A stretch of 37,486 nt of DNA from PCRC01 sp040384665 (GTDB taxonomy: Bacteria; Pseudomonadota; Gammaproteobacteria; Burkholderiales; Burkholderiaceae_C). Every line of letters starts with the position of its first letter. The stretch's first letter is position 1. The stretch lies in contig JAZKIY010000047.1 of assembly GCA_040384665.1 (NCBI GenBank), forward strand, positions 1 to 37,486, in the 5' to 3' direction. The position numbers were made by a program, and so were the translations under genes. Positions 9,051 through 16,522 of the stretch are shown here, in pieces. The notes beneath the pieces were generated by a model that was given only the letters and a program-made list of their open reading frames with translations, had not been told where the DNA came from and ran no database searches.

Positions 9051-9081
9051 CTACCTGTCGGCCATGATGGCCCGCAGGTAG
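9051..9081. terminator. Imperfect 31-base inverted repeat between convergent ssb and the Sel1 gene
   Basis: Outer arms ctacctg (9051-9057) and caggtag (9075-9081) enclose inner arms ggccat and atggcc, with one mismatch and one G-T pair. It begins at the Sel1-gene stop codon, just past the ssb stop. There is no U-run, so it is not a classic intrinsic terminator. It may stabilise or delimit transcript ends. Confidence 0.35.
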
Positions 9082-9551
9082 CTGGCCGCGTTGGCCACCC
9101 CTTCTTCGGCCGCACGCTGCAGCCACCGCCGGCCCTCGTCGGGGTTGCGGGGTGTGCCGTGGCCTTCATAGAGCGCCACGCCATAGTGGTAGCGGGCCAG
9201 CGCGGCATACCCTCCCTGGCCATCCGACTCGGCGCCCTGCTTCATCAGCGCCGTGGCCCGGTGCAGATCCCGGGGAACCCCAAGGCCGTTTTCATAAAGG
9301 TCCGCCAGCCAGATCATCGAATACACATCCTGCCAGCGGCGGATGCAGTCCTCAAAAATCAGCCGCGCGGCCTCGTGGTCGCCCGTCTTCTCCGCCGCGT
9401 AGCCGTACAGGCATTTGATGCGCTTGTTGCTGTCGATGAAGGACTCGTAGCTGAGGTCGTTGCCGGTGTACTCGCGTGCGCCGGCAACCGAGCCGGACAG
9501 CGCGCAGGCCAGCCCCACCACCCACAACCCCAGGATTCGGGCGGTGGTCAT
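9051..9551 (-). CDS. Secreted Sel1-repeat (SLR) protein
   Basis: A 166-residue protein with a likely signal peptide (residues 1-25, hydrophobic core LGLWVVGLACALSG, AGA before the probable cut). Two Sel1-type helical repeats follow: WLADLYENGLGVPRD (81-95) and YHYGVALYEGHGTPRNPDEG (121-140), each followed by an amphipathic helix. Cys47 and Cys69 in the mature part could form a disulfide. Sel1 repeats are protein-interaction scaffolds, so a periplasmic adaptor role is plausible but inferred. Its ATG overlaps the stop of the upstream membrane-protein gene (ATGA), a sign of translational coupling. That pair diverges from a sensor kinase/regulator pair, suggesting the four genes act together. Specific function not recognised. 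Confidence 0.85.
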   Translation of the reverse strand: MTTARILGLWVVGLACALSGSVAGAREYTGNDLSYESFIDSNKRIKCLYGYAAEKTGDHEAARLIFEDCIRRWQDVYSMIWLADLYENGLGVPRDLHRATALMKQGAESDGQGGYAALARYHYGVALYEGHGTPRNPDEGRRWLQRAAEEGVANAASYLRAIMADR

Positions 9552-9937
9552 ACGGGGTAGAACAGCACGGTCAGCAGGAACATGCCCGCATACATGCCGA
9601 TCTCCAGCGTTTCGGTCCAGGGCTGGATGCGCTGGATAGCGCCCCAGAGGTGCACCACCACCATGAAGGCCGCAATCGCCAGCAGCACCTGGAAGGTGTA
9701 GACCAGGCCCTCGCCAGTCAGGCCGGCGCGCAGCAGCAACAGCTCGACGATCAGGATGAAGGCACCCAGACAGCGACCGAAGTACACGGCGAGGTTGGTC
9801 TGCACCGGAATCTCCCACTGGAAGCGGCGGGCCCAGGCGAGCGGGCAGAAAAAGATGGGGGCGGCAAACACCACCGTGGTGGCCACGGCGAGCGTGATGA
9901 GGTAGGTCTGTGCGTGCAGATGCCAGAGTCCGAGCAT
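9548..9937 (-). CDS. Small four-helix membrane protein of unknown function
   Basis: A 129-residue protein with four probable membrane helices at about 11-33, 47-69, 79-99 and 109-127, little soluble sequence, and a WARRFQWEIP loop after helix 1. I chose the ATG at 9937 because AGGAAGAAGG lies just upstream and the longer frame adds only non-conserved residues. It overlaps the secreted Sel1 protein gene by 4 bases. It is divergent from the sensor kinase, 151 bases away. It may form a membrane complex with the Sel1 protein or be a regulon member; both are inference. No catalytic motif recognised. Confidence 0.82.
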   Translation of the reverse strand: MLGLWHLHAQTYLITLAVATTVVFAAPIFFCPLAWARRFQWEIPVQTNLAVYFGRCLGAFILIVELLLLRAGLTGEGLVYTFQVLLAIAAFMVVVHLWGAIQRIQPWTETLEIGMYAGMFLLTVLFYPV

Positions 9938-10005
9938 GGATGCGCCTTCTTCCTGAAAGTGATGGGAGCCGCACGATAGCCGTCGCCCATCCACGGCGAA
10001 ACCGC

Positions 10006-10037
10006 AAAAAACCCGGCAGGCCCGGGCAATTTGCCCG
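10006..10037 (-). promoter_or_regulatory. Possible terminator/antiterminator leader before the membrane-protein operon
   Basis: Read on the minus strand, a hairpin with stem CCCGG/CCGGG (10026-10022 / 10016-10012) is followed directly by six T (10011-10006), a compact intrinsic terminator. Just upstream in the same transcript an odd palindrome, cgggcaa/ttgcccg (10023-10037), shares bases with that stem, so the two structures exclude each other. This could be attenuation of the downstream operon, or simply termination of antisense transcription from the kinase gene. The palindrome could also be an operator between the divergent genes. Confidence 0.35.
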
Positions 10038-10088
10038 CCGTGCCGAATGCCACGCCAGACCGGGCTTTGCATGTGCTCCAATGCCGCC

Positions 10089-11465
10089 ATGAATTTGAAG
10101 CTGGTCCTGCTCGTGCGCATGACGTTGGTGGGCCTGCTGTGCTGGGTTGGCGTGTCGGCCTATGTGGTGGCGACCTCCGGGCACCGAACGGTGGACACGC
10201 TCGAACGGATCGCCCACCAGGTGGGAAAGCAGGTTGCCGTCGATCTGCAACGCCAGCTCACGGTGCCGGCGCGTGGCCTCGGTGCACCCGATCTGGCTGG
10301 GGTCGGCGCGCAGTTTGTCGATCCGATGTGCCTGCGCTACACCAGCGGCAGCGCGGCGGATATCTCACACGGTTGCCATTCCGGCACGGTCGCGGCCGAG
10401 GTGCCAGCCTGGTTCCGGGGCGCGGCGGCGCTGCTGGGGCCGGTGGATGCTACGCGCGCTGTAGATGTGGGCCTGTGGGGGCAGGCGCTCGGAACATTGC
10501 ACATCGCACCCGATCCGGTGCGCTTGCTGGAGCGGCAATGGCAAACCAGCGCAGACCTGCTGGTGCTGACCGCGGTGACCCTGCTGGCGCTGGAGCTGAT
10601 GGCCCTGCTGGTCATCAGCGATGCGCTGCGCCCGACCCGCAACATTCTGGCCGCGCTGGAGAACCTAGGTGAGGGCAAGCCGCCCGGCGTGCGGCCGGAA
10701 GGCCGCCAGGCCCGGGAGTTCCGGCTGATCTCCGAGGGCATTGACCGGCTGGCCAACCGCCTGCGCCGCCTCAGCGCCACGCGTTCCGAACTGACAGCAC
10801 GGCTGATCCAGGTGCAGGAGGCCGAGCAGCGGGAGATTGCACAGGAACTGCACAACGATCTGGGCCAGTGCATCGCCGCGGTCGGCGCTGCAGGCTTCGG
10901 GCTGCGACAGGACCTGGATGCAGCGCCCGGTGTGCCCCCGCAGCTGCACGAGGGCCTGGACGCCCTCGATGGCGCGGTGGAGCGCACGCGGGTGGCGCTG
11001 CGCCACCTGCTGCTGCGTGTGCGGCCACCACTGCTCGGACAGCAATCGCTGCTGTCGTCGATCAGGGACCTGGTAACGGGCTGGCAGGCGCGGCCCGGCA
11101 GTGCGCCGCACACCGCCACCATCACGCTCGACGCTGGCGATCTCGACGCCTGGCAGCCCTCAATGGTGCAGGCGCAGTGCCTCTACCGCCTGGTGCAGGA
11201 AGGACTTGCCAATGCCGCACGCCACGCCGCCGATTGCCGGGCGGTACAGATCCGCATTGCGCTGCAGAACGGCGGGCTGCATGTGCGCATCGCCAACGAT
11301 TTGGGCGATGACGCAGGTGCATCTGCCACGGCTGCGGGCCAGGCGGGAACGGGGATGGGCCTACGCCTGCTCGCCGAGCGGCTGCAGGCGGTGCGCGGGC
11401 GCCTCAGCGTCGAGCGCGGCGCTACGGCATTCGTGCTGCAGGCCGACCTGCCGGCCGCCGCATGA
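10089..11465 (+). CDS. Sensor histidine kinase, NarL/UhpB (HisKA_3) type
   Basis: A 458-residue membrane sensor kinase. Helix 1 is about residues 5-27. A periplasmic sensing domain of about 125 residues (30-154) contains Cys81 and Cys96. Helix 2 is about 156-177, with a HAMP-like linker after it. The HisKA_3 domain has REIAQELHNDLGQ with phospho-acceptor His255. The ATPase domain has the N-box VQEGLANAARHA (369-380) and the G-box GTGMGLRLLAER (420-431). The start is the ATG at 10089, where the hydrophobic N-terminus begins. Its stop overlaps the response-regulator ATG by 4 bases. The signal is unknown; the two periplasmic cysteines could make a redox- or ligand-sensitive disulfide, which is inference. 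Confidence 0.93.
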   Translation: MNLKLVLLVRMTLVGLLCWVGVSAYVVATSGHRTVDTLERIAHQVGKQVAVDLQRQLTVPARGLGAPDLAGVGAQFVDPMCLRYTSGSAADISHGCHSGTVAAEVPAWFRGAAALLGPVDATRAVDVGLWGQALGTLHIAPDPVRLLERQWQTSADLLVLTAVTLLALELMALLVISDALRPTRNILAALENLGEGKPPGVRPEGRQAREFRLISEGIDRLANRLRRLSATRSELTARLIQVQEAEQREIAQELHNDLGQCIAAVGAAGFGLRQDLDAAPGVPPQLHEGLDALDGAVERTRVALRHLLLRVRPPLLGQQSLLSSIRDLVTGWQARPGSAPHTATITLDAGDLDAWQPSMVQAQCLYRLVQEGLANAARHAADCRAVQIRIALQNGGLHVRIANDLGDDAGASATAAGQAGTGMGLRLLAERLQAVRGRLSVERGATAFVLQADLPAAA

Positions 11466-12100
11466 CCACACCCGTGCGCATTCTGCTGGCCGACGACCAC
11501 GAGGTTGTTCGCGCAGGCTACCGCTACCTGCTGCAGCGGCAGCCACACTGGGAGGTGGTGGCCGAAGCCGACACGGCCCAGGCCGCCTACACCCTCTACA
11601 GCACACACCGCCCGGACATTTTCGTGACCGACCTCAGCCTGCCAGGCGCCAGCGGGCTGGAGGCGATCCGGCGTGTGGTGGCACTCGACGCCACCGCCCG
11701 CATTGTGGTTTTCACCATGCACGCGTCGCCCGACTTCGCGCAGGCGGCATTGCGCCAGGGCGCACTCGGCTATGTCACCAAGAGCAGTGCGCCGGAGGTG
11801 CTGCTGCGGGCCATGGACATGGCCCTGCGCGGCTGGCAGTCCCTGAGCCCGGACATTGCCCAGGCCCTGGCGCTGGCCCGGCTGGGTGGCCAGGGCCACC
11901 CGGTGCACACGCTGACGCCGCGCGAATTCGAACTGCTGTCGCTGTTGGTGGCGCCGGTCGATGTGGCGGGCATTGCCGACCAGTTGCACCTGAGCATGAA
12001 AACCGTCAACAACCTGCATTACCAGATCAAGCGCAAGCTGGGCGTGGCCAACGACATTGAACTGACGCGGTTGGCCTTGTCGTGGGGGATCGGGGCCTAG
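11462..12100 (+). CDS. NarL/LuxR-type response regulator
   Basis: A 212-residue response regulator. The receiver domain (about 5-125) has acidic pocket Asp11-Asp12, probable phospho-acceptor Asp57 in VTDLSLPG, and Lys107 in GYVTKSS. The C-terminal LuxR-type helix-turn-helix (about 150-210) contains LTPREFELLSLLV and LSMKTVNNLHYQIKRKLGV. The sequence reads MKTVNNLHYQ where many homologues have KTV..H. It is translationally coupled to the kinase by an ATGA overlap, so it is its cognate partner. Target genes are unknown. The divergent membrane-protein/Sel1 operon is the most likely one by position. Confidence 0.94.
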   Translation: MTTPVRILLADDHEVVRAGYRYLLQRQPHWEVVAEADTAQAAYTLYSTHRPDIFVTDLSLPGASGLEAIRRVVALDATARIVVFTMHASPDFAQAALRQGALGYVTKSSAPEVLLRAMDMALRGWQSLSPDIAQALALARLGGQGHPVHTLTPREFELLSLLVAPVDVAGIADQLHLSMKTVNNLHYQIKRKLGVANDIELTRLALSWGIGA

Positions 12101-12126
12101 CCCCGGTTGAGCCTGTTTTATTTTGA
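12091..12126 (+). terminator. Weak intrinsic terminator after the two-component pair
   Basis: Stem cggggc (12091-12096) pairs with gccccg (12100-12105) around a 3-base loop that overlaps the regulator stop codon. A T-rich but interrupted stretch (gttttatttt) follows about 10 bases later. Confidence 0.35.
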
Positions 12127-12224
12127 CCTCGTACGTCACACCAAACCATAAAACTGCGGGCGATTAATCAAAATAGCGTCGCTTTGCATTGCTAATGTTG
12201 TTTTCACAGGCAAGTACCCACGCC

Positions 12225-12254
12225 TAATATTCAGTCTGCCAGACCACCAGACTG
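12225..12254 (+). promoter_or_regulatory. Candidate -10 box and 5' hairpin of the unrecognised gene
   Basis: taatat at 12225-12230 is a fair -10 box, with a weak ttttca -35 element 18 bases upstream. A perfect 7-base stem, cagtctg (12232-12238) and cagactg (12248-12254), with a 9-base loop ends right at the purine-rich ribosome site gaaagaag before the ATG at 12267. It could gate translation or be a regulator site. The rest of the gap 12127-12224 shows only AT-rich sequence. Confidence 0.4.
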
Positions 12255-12266
12255 AAAGAAGCACGC

Positions 12267-13193
12267 ATGGTCAATGCAATAACCACCAACACGACCATAG
12301 AGTCACCCGCCAATCCTGTCGCTTCTTCGCGAACAGCCTCTGCAGCGTCCACTGCGTTCGCCAATATGTTGTCAGCCCAGACACGTGCTCCTGGGCAGTT
12401 CCGCAACGGGCAACTGGGCATTGAGATGCATGCCGATGGCAAACGAATCCAGCAGGTTGTGTATTACGACACTGCAGGACAAGTGCTCACAAAATCGGCT
12501 TTTTACCCCCAAGACATCCTTAGAAACTGCGACCAGTTCGGCATTGCACTGAACGATTTGCGTGGGCTCGGTCAGCAACTGGACACAGCGGGGATCGGCT
12601 ATCGCCCCTATGCGCAGTACGCGGGCACAGGCTCCAACCACGGCATTGACTTCGACAACTTGATTGCGGGCGGTTTGGGTTCGGCTTACGACTGGACAGT
12701 GGATCCAATGGTTCAGCTCAAAGGTCCATTTGCTGCTGCACAACTGGCACAAGACCAGCAAATGGCGCAAAAGCTGGGCGTCAAACATGTGCGCTCAGGT
12801 GAGGCCTTCACAGCGACCACCGAAACCAGCCGTCAAGACGCCACGCCTCAGCCAGTAGGAATTTCGCTCAGTGCCGCCAAATCAACGCCCCCGGCCAATA
12901 CGCCCGCTAACTTGGCGGCAACGTACAGCGGCGTTTTGCAGGCAATGAACCAGTTCCTAGAGCAATTTGCAGCACTGTCGCCAGCAGCAGGCCCAGCGCC
13001 GACGGCATTGACAAATCAACCAGTCACTGCTGCCACGGCCACAGTAAGTTTGCCTGCTTCCGACACGAATCAAACCGACATCACCAAACTAAGCTCATCC
13101 AATTCGTGGGCCAATCCTCTTCAGCAACTCAGAGCAAGTATTGACCAACTGCTGCTCACCGCCCAAACCGACAAAAGATCAGCAGGACACTAG
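12267..13193 (+). CDS. Unrecognised 308-residue protein, low GC
   Basis: I do not recognise this protein. Residues about 1-45 are Ser/Thr/Ala-rich with no clear signal peptide. Residues 45-170 look folded, with segments QLGIEMHADGKRIQQVVYYD and GIDFDNLIAGGLGSAYDWTVD. From about 175 on it is a low-complexity Ala/Thr/Pro/Ser-rich tail ending in a short amphipathic helix (PLQQLRASIDQLLLT). The base composition is visibly lower in GC than both neighbours, suggesting recent acquisition. It has a ribosome site and a candidate promoter. Its TAG stop overlaps the mnmA stop in the sequence CTAG. It might be an exported substrate of some secretion system, given the Ser/Thr-rich ends, but this is only a guess. 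Confidence 0.8.
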   Translation: MVNAITTNTTIESPANPVASSRTASAASTAFANMLSAQTRAPGQFRNGQLGIEMHADGKRIQQVVYYDTAGQVLTKSAFYPQDILRNCDQFGIALNDLRGLGQQLDTAGIGYRPYAQYAGTGSNHGIDFDNLIAGGLGSAYDWTVDPMVQLKGPFAAAQLAQDQQMAQKLGVKHVRSGEAFTATTETSRQDATPQPVGISLSAAKSTPPANTPANLAATYSGVLQAMNQFLEQFAALSPAAGPAPTALTNQPVTAATATVSLPASDTNQTDITKLSSSNSWANPLQQLRASIDQLLLTAQTDKRSAGH

Positions 13194-14299
13194 GCCGACT
13201 GCCGGATCACACCGCCCCCCAGACACACCTCGCCCTGGTAAAGCACCGCCGACTGGCCTGGCGTCACAGCCCACTGGGCGTCGCCAAACTGCAGTGCGAA
13301 GGCGCCATTCGCATCTGGCGCGAGCGCGCAGGGGGCGTCGGTCTGGCGGTAGCGGGTTTTGGCGGCCATCGCGCCTGCGGCGGGCGGCGTTCCGGCAACC
13401 CAGCTGGCGTCGTCGGCGGTGAGTGCGTGCGACTGCAGCCAAGGGTGGTCATGGCCTTGCACCACCCAGAGCGTGTTGGCGGCCAGGTCCTTGCGCGCCA
13501 CGTACCAGGGGGTGTGCTCACTGCCACCTTTCTGCGCCCCCTTGGCCTTCACGCCGCCGATGCCCAGCCCCTGCCGCTGGCCCAGCGTGTAGAAGCTCAG
13601 ACCCACGTGCTGGCCCAGCACACGGCCACGCTCGTCCTTGATCGGTCCTGGCGCGTGCTGGATGTAGCGGTTCAGAAACTCACGGAAGGGCCGCTCACCG
13701 ATGAAGCAGATGCCGGTGGAGTCTTTCTTCTTCGCGTTCGGCAGGCCAATCTCGTCGGCAATGCGCCGCACCTCGGTCTTGTGCAACTCGCCCACCGGGA
13801 ACAGCGTCCTGGACAACTGTGCCTGCGTCAGGCGGTGCAGAAAGTAACTCTGGTCTTTGGTGTTGTCCAGGCCTTTGAGCAGCTCGTGCCGACCGGTGAC
13901 GGGGTTGTGGCGAACGCGGGCGTAATGGCCAGTGGCGATTTTTTCAGCGCCCAGCCGCATCGCGTGGTCCAAAAAGGCCTTGAACTTGATCTCGGCGTTG
14001 CACAGCACATCGGGGTTGGGCGTGCGACCGGCGCTGTACTCGCGCAGGAACTCGGCGAACACGCGGTCCTTGTACTCGGCGGCGAAGTTGACGTGTTCGA
14101 TCTCGATGCCGAGCACATCGGCCACCGCGGCAGCGTCCACGAAGTCGATGTTGGACGAGCAGTATTCGTCGCCGTCGTCATCCTCCCAGTTCTTCATGAA
14201 GATACCGACCACCTCATGCCCTTGCTGTTTGAGCAAATGGGCGGTCACGGCGGAGTCGACACCGCCACTCAAGCCGACGACAACGCGCTGTTTGGACAT
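13190..14299 (-). CDS. mnmA: tRNA-specific 2-thiouridylase MnmA
   Basis: MnmA, 369 residues. It activates U34 of Lys, Glu and Gln tRNAs with ATP and inserts sulfur to make the 2-thio group. The PP-loop ATPase motif SGGVDSA is at 11-17. Catalytic Cys100 is in NPDVLCNAEIKF and the second Cys198 in STGICFIGERPF. The tRNA-binding DQSYFLHRLTQAQL segment is present and the length is normal. It lies 43 bases after a Nudix hydrolase gene. In E. coli mnmA also follows a Nudix gene (nudJ), so the pair is an old arrangement. The 3' end overlaps the opposing unrecognised gene by sharing CTAG. Confidence 0.97.
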   Translation of the reverse strand: MSKQRVVVGLSGGVDSAVTAHLLKQQGHEVVGIFMKNWEDDDGDEYCSSNIDFVDAAAVADVLGIEIEHVNFAAEYKDRVFAEFLREYSAGRTPNPDVLCNAEIKFKAFLDHAMRLGAEKIATGHYARVRHNPVTGRHELLKGLDNTKDQSYFLHRLTQAQLSRTLFPVGELHKTEVRRIADEIGLPNAKKKDSTGICFIGERPFREFLNRYIQHAPGPIKDERGRVLGQHVGLSFYTLGQRQGLGIGGVKAKGAQKGGSEHTPWYVARKDLAANTLWVVQGHDHPWLQSHALTADDASWVAGTPPAAGAMAAKTRYRQTDAPCALAPDANGAFALQFGDAQWAVTPGQSAVLYQGEVCLGGGVIRQSA

Positions 14300-14342
14300 G
14301 CGGCTATTTTAAGGAGCGTGCTTTTCCAGCGCCCCCATCCGG

Positions 14343-14828
14343 TCATCCAGGTGCGTTGCTGACACTGGCGTCGGTGGTGACCATGTCGAGCGGAAAGCGC
14401 CGCCCCCCCAGGTGGTCTTCCATGCAGCGCAGCACCAGCGGGCTGCGGTGGCGGGCCACGCTGGCCCGCACCTCGTCGGGCGTGAGCCACAGCGTGCGGA
14501 CGATGCCATCGTCCAGCGCGCGGCCGGGCACCACGTCGCCCAACTCACCGCAGAATGCGAAACGCAGGTAGGTGATGTCTTCACCGGTGGCGGGCCGCTG
14601 GAAGCGCGACAGGTAGACACCCACCAACGCCGTGGGCACAAAGCGGTGGGTGGTTTCCTCCAGCGCCTCGCGGGCACAGCCGTCGGCAGGCGACTCGCCG
14701 GGGTCCAGATGCCCAGCCGGGTTGTTGAGCCTGAGGCCCTCGGGCGTGTGCTCTTCCACCAGCAGGTAGCGGCCGCCGCGCTCGATCACGGCGGCCACCG
14801 TGACGCTGGGTTTCCATCGTGTGTCCAT
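14343..14828 (-). CDS. Nudix hydrolase, NudJ-like
   Basis: A 161-residue Nudix phosphohydrolase. The Nudix box runs from Gly39 (GHLDPGESPADGCAREALEET), with metal-binding Glu57 and Glu58 in place. It matches NudJ-type enzymes, which hydrolyse nucleoside tri-/diphosphates and the thiamin precursor HMP-PP. The assignment to NudJ rests on size, the LNNPAGHLDPGE segment and the position directly upstream of mnmA, as in E. coli. Exact substrate not provable from sequence. Start ATG at 14828; an ATTATC/GATAAT element lies just outside it, so the leader may be very short. Confidence 0.9.
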   Translation of the reverse strand: MDTRWKPSVTVAAVIERGGRYLLVEEHTPEGLRLNNPAGHLDPGESPADGCAREALEETTHRFVPTALVGVYLSRFQRPATGEDITYLRFAFCGELGDVVPGRALDDGIVRTLWLTPDEVRASVARHRSPLVLRCMEDHLGGRRFPLDMVTTDASVSNAPG

Positions 14829-15041
14829 GCGCCATTATCGAAGCGTTGCAACCAGACCGGTGCGGCGCCTATTCAGGCAAACCCTCATCGTTTCTTCCCT
14901 CTAAAAAACGGCCAAAAACTCATGTAAGCTCAGGTTAAGTAACAAATTTGTAAGCAGTTGGCTCTGTGTGCCGGCGCAATGCGCTGGCGCATGCCTTGCT
15001 GGCATTTGGCCTTGTCATTCACTATAAAAAAGGAGACGTCC

Positions 15042-16172
15042 ATGCTGATTGGCGTACCTGCCGAGACTGCGGTCGGCGAGACCCGTGTTGCGGTCACCCC
15101 GGAGACGGCAAAGAAACTCACCGCCCAGGGGCACACGATTCGCCTGCAGTCCGGTGCCGGTGTTGCGTCCAGCGCACCCGACGCCGCCTACACCGCCGTC
15201 GGCGTGGAGATCACCGACGCCGCAGGCGCGCTGGGTTGCGAACTGGTGCTGAAAGTACGCGCCCCGTTCGACAACGAGGCCGCCGCCATGCAACCTGGCG
15301 CCACCGTGGTCGGCATGCTGAACCCGTTTGACGCCGCCGGCCTGCAGCGCCTGGCCGCGGCCCAACTGACCGGCTTCGCACTCGAGGCCGCGCCCCGCAC
15401 CACCCGCGCCCAAAGCATGGACGTGCTCTCCAGCCAGGCCAACATCGCCGGCTACAAGGCCGTGATGGTCGCGGCCGACAAATACCAGCGCTTCTTCCCG
15501 ATGCTGATGACCGCCGCCGGCACCGTGAAAGCGGCGCGCGTGGTCATTCTCGGCGTCGGCGTGGCTGGCCTGCAGGCGATCGCCACCGCCAAGCGCCTCG
15601 GCGCGGTGATCGAGGCCAGTGACGTGCGCCCCAGCGTGAAAGAACAGGTCGAATCCCTCGGCGGCAAGTTCATTGACGTGCCCTACGACACCGACGAAGA
15701 GCGCGAAGCCGCCGTCGGCGTGGGTGGCTATGCGAAACCGATGCCCCAAAGCTGGCTTGACCGGCAGAAAGTGGAAGTCGCCAAGCGCGTGGCCCAGGCC
15801 GACGTGGTCATCAGCACCGCGCTGATCCCCGGCCGCGCCGCACCGGTGCTGGTGACCGAAGACATGGTCAGGAGCATGAAGCCCGGCTCGGTGATCGTGG
15901 ACATTGCCGCGGGCAAGGCGGCAGACGGTGTGGGCGGCAACTGCCCGCTGACAGAGGCCGGCAAAACGGTGGTGAAACACGGCGTCACGCTGGTGGGTGA
16001 AACCAACCTGCCGGCGCTGGTGGCGGCCGACGCGTCGTCGCTTTACGCCCGCAACGTGCTCGACTTCCTGAAACTGGTCTTGACCAAGGAAGGCACCCTC
16101 AAGATCGATCTGGAAGACGACATCGTGGCCGCCTGCCTGATGACGCGCGACGGCGCCGTGACCAAAAAGTAA
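15042..16172 (+). CDS. pntA: NAD(P) transhydrogenase subunit alpha part 1 (NAD-binding)
   Basis: A 376-residue NAD(H)-binding domain I subunit of the proton-translocating transhydrogenase. It passes hydride between NADH and NADP+, driven by the proton gradient. The dinucleotide-binding motif GVGVAG is at 171-176, preceded by RAQSMDVLSSQANIAGYKAV. Unlike the fused 510-residue E. coli PntA, the alpha subunit is split here into this soluble part and a separate membrane part, as in Rhodospirillum rubrum. The ATG at 15042 is chosen for the AAGGAG site upstream; longer frames reach back to 14958. A TATAAA box lies just before the ribosome site. First gene of a three-gene operon. Confidence 0.96.
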   Translation: MLIGVPAETAVGETRVAVTPETAKKLTAQGHTIRLQSGAGVASSAPDAAYTAVGVEITDAAGALGCELVLKVRAPFDNEAAAMQPGATVVGMLNPFDAAGLQRLAAAQLTGFALEAAPRTTRAQSMDVLSSQANIAGYKAVMVAADKYQRFFPMLMTAAGTVKAARVVILGVGVAGLQAIATAKRLGAVIEASDVRPSVKEQVESLGGKFIDVPYDTDEEREAAVGVGGYAKPMPQSWLDRQKVEVAKRVAQADVVISTALIPGRAAPVLVTEDMVRSMKPGSVIVDIAAGKAADGVGGNCPLTEAGKTVVKHGVTLVGETNLPALVAADASSLYARNVLDFLKLVLTKEGTLKIDLEDDIVAACLMTRDGAVTKK

Positions 16173-16198
16173 CCGGCGCCGCCACACAGGAGAACCCC

Positions 16199-16522
16199 AT
16201 GGACGCTGTATCCCCCACCATCCTCAACCTCATCATTTTTGTGCTGGCCATCTACGTCGGCTACCACGTGGTCTGGACCGTGACCCCCGCGCTGCACACG
16301 CCGCTGATGGCCGTGACCAACGCCATTTCGGCCATCGTCATCGTCGGTGCCATGCTGGCCGCGGCACTCACTGAAACCCCGCTGGGCAAAACCATGGGCG
16401 TGCTGGCCGTGGCGCTGGCCGCGGTCAACGTCTTCGGCGGCTTTCTGGTGACACGCCGGATGCTGGAGATGTTCAAGAAGAAAGAGAAAAAGGCCCCGGC
16501 CGCGCAGGGAGCAGCCAAATGA
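16199..16522 (+). CDS. NAD(P) transhydrogenase subunit alpha part 2 (membrane)
   Basis: A 107-residue inner-membrane subunit corresponding to the C-terminal membrane part of fused PntA (often named PntAB or PntA2). Three or four hydrophobic helices are visible: ILNLIIFVLAIYVGYHVVW, an AISAIVIVGAMLAAAL segment and VLAVALAAVNVFGGFLV. The Lys-rich cytoplasmic tail KKKEKKAPA ends the chain. A GGAG site precedes the ATG. It lies 26 bases after part 1, and its stop overlaps pntB by 4 bases, so the three subunits are made together. Confidence 0.95.
   Translation: MDAVSPTILNLIIFVLAIYVGYHVVWTVTPALHTPLMAVTNAISAIVIVGAMLAAALTETPLGKTMGVLAVALAAVNVFGGFLVTRRMLEMFKKKEKKAPAAQGAAK

Noticed and set aside
10047..10088. 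Longer start for the sensor kinase
   Set aside because: The extra 14 residues are polar and unlike a membrane-protein N-terminus; the ATG at 10089 begins the first helix.
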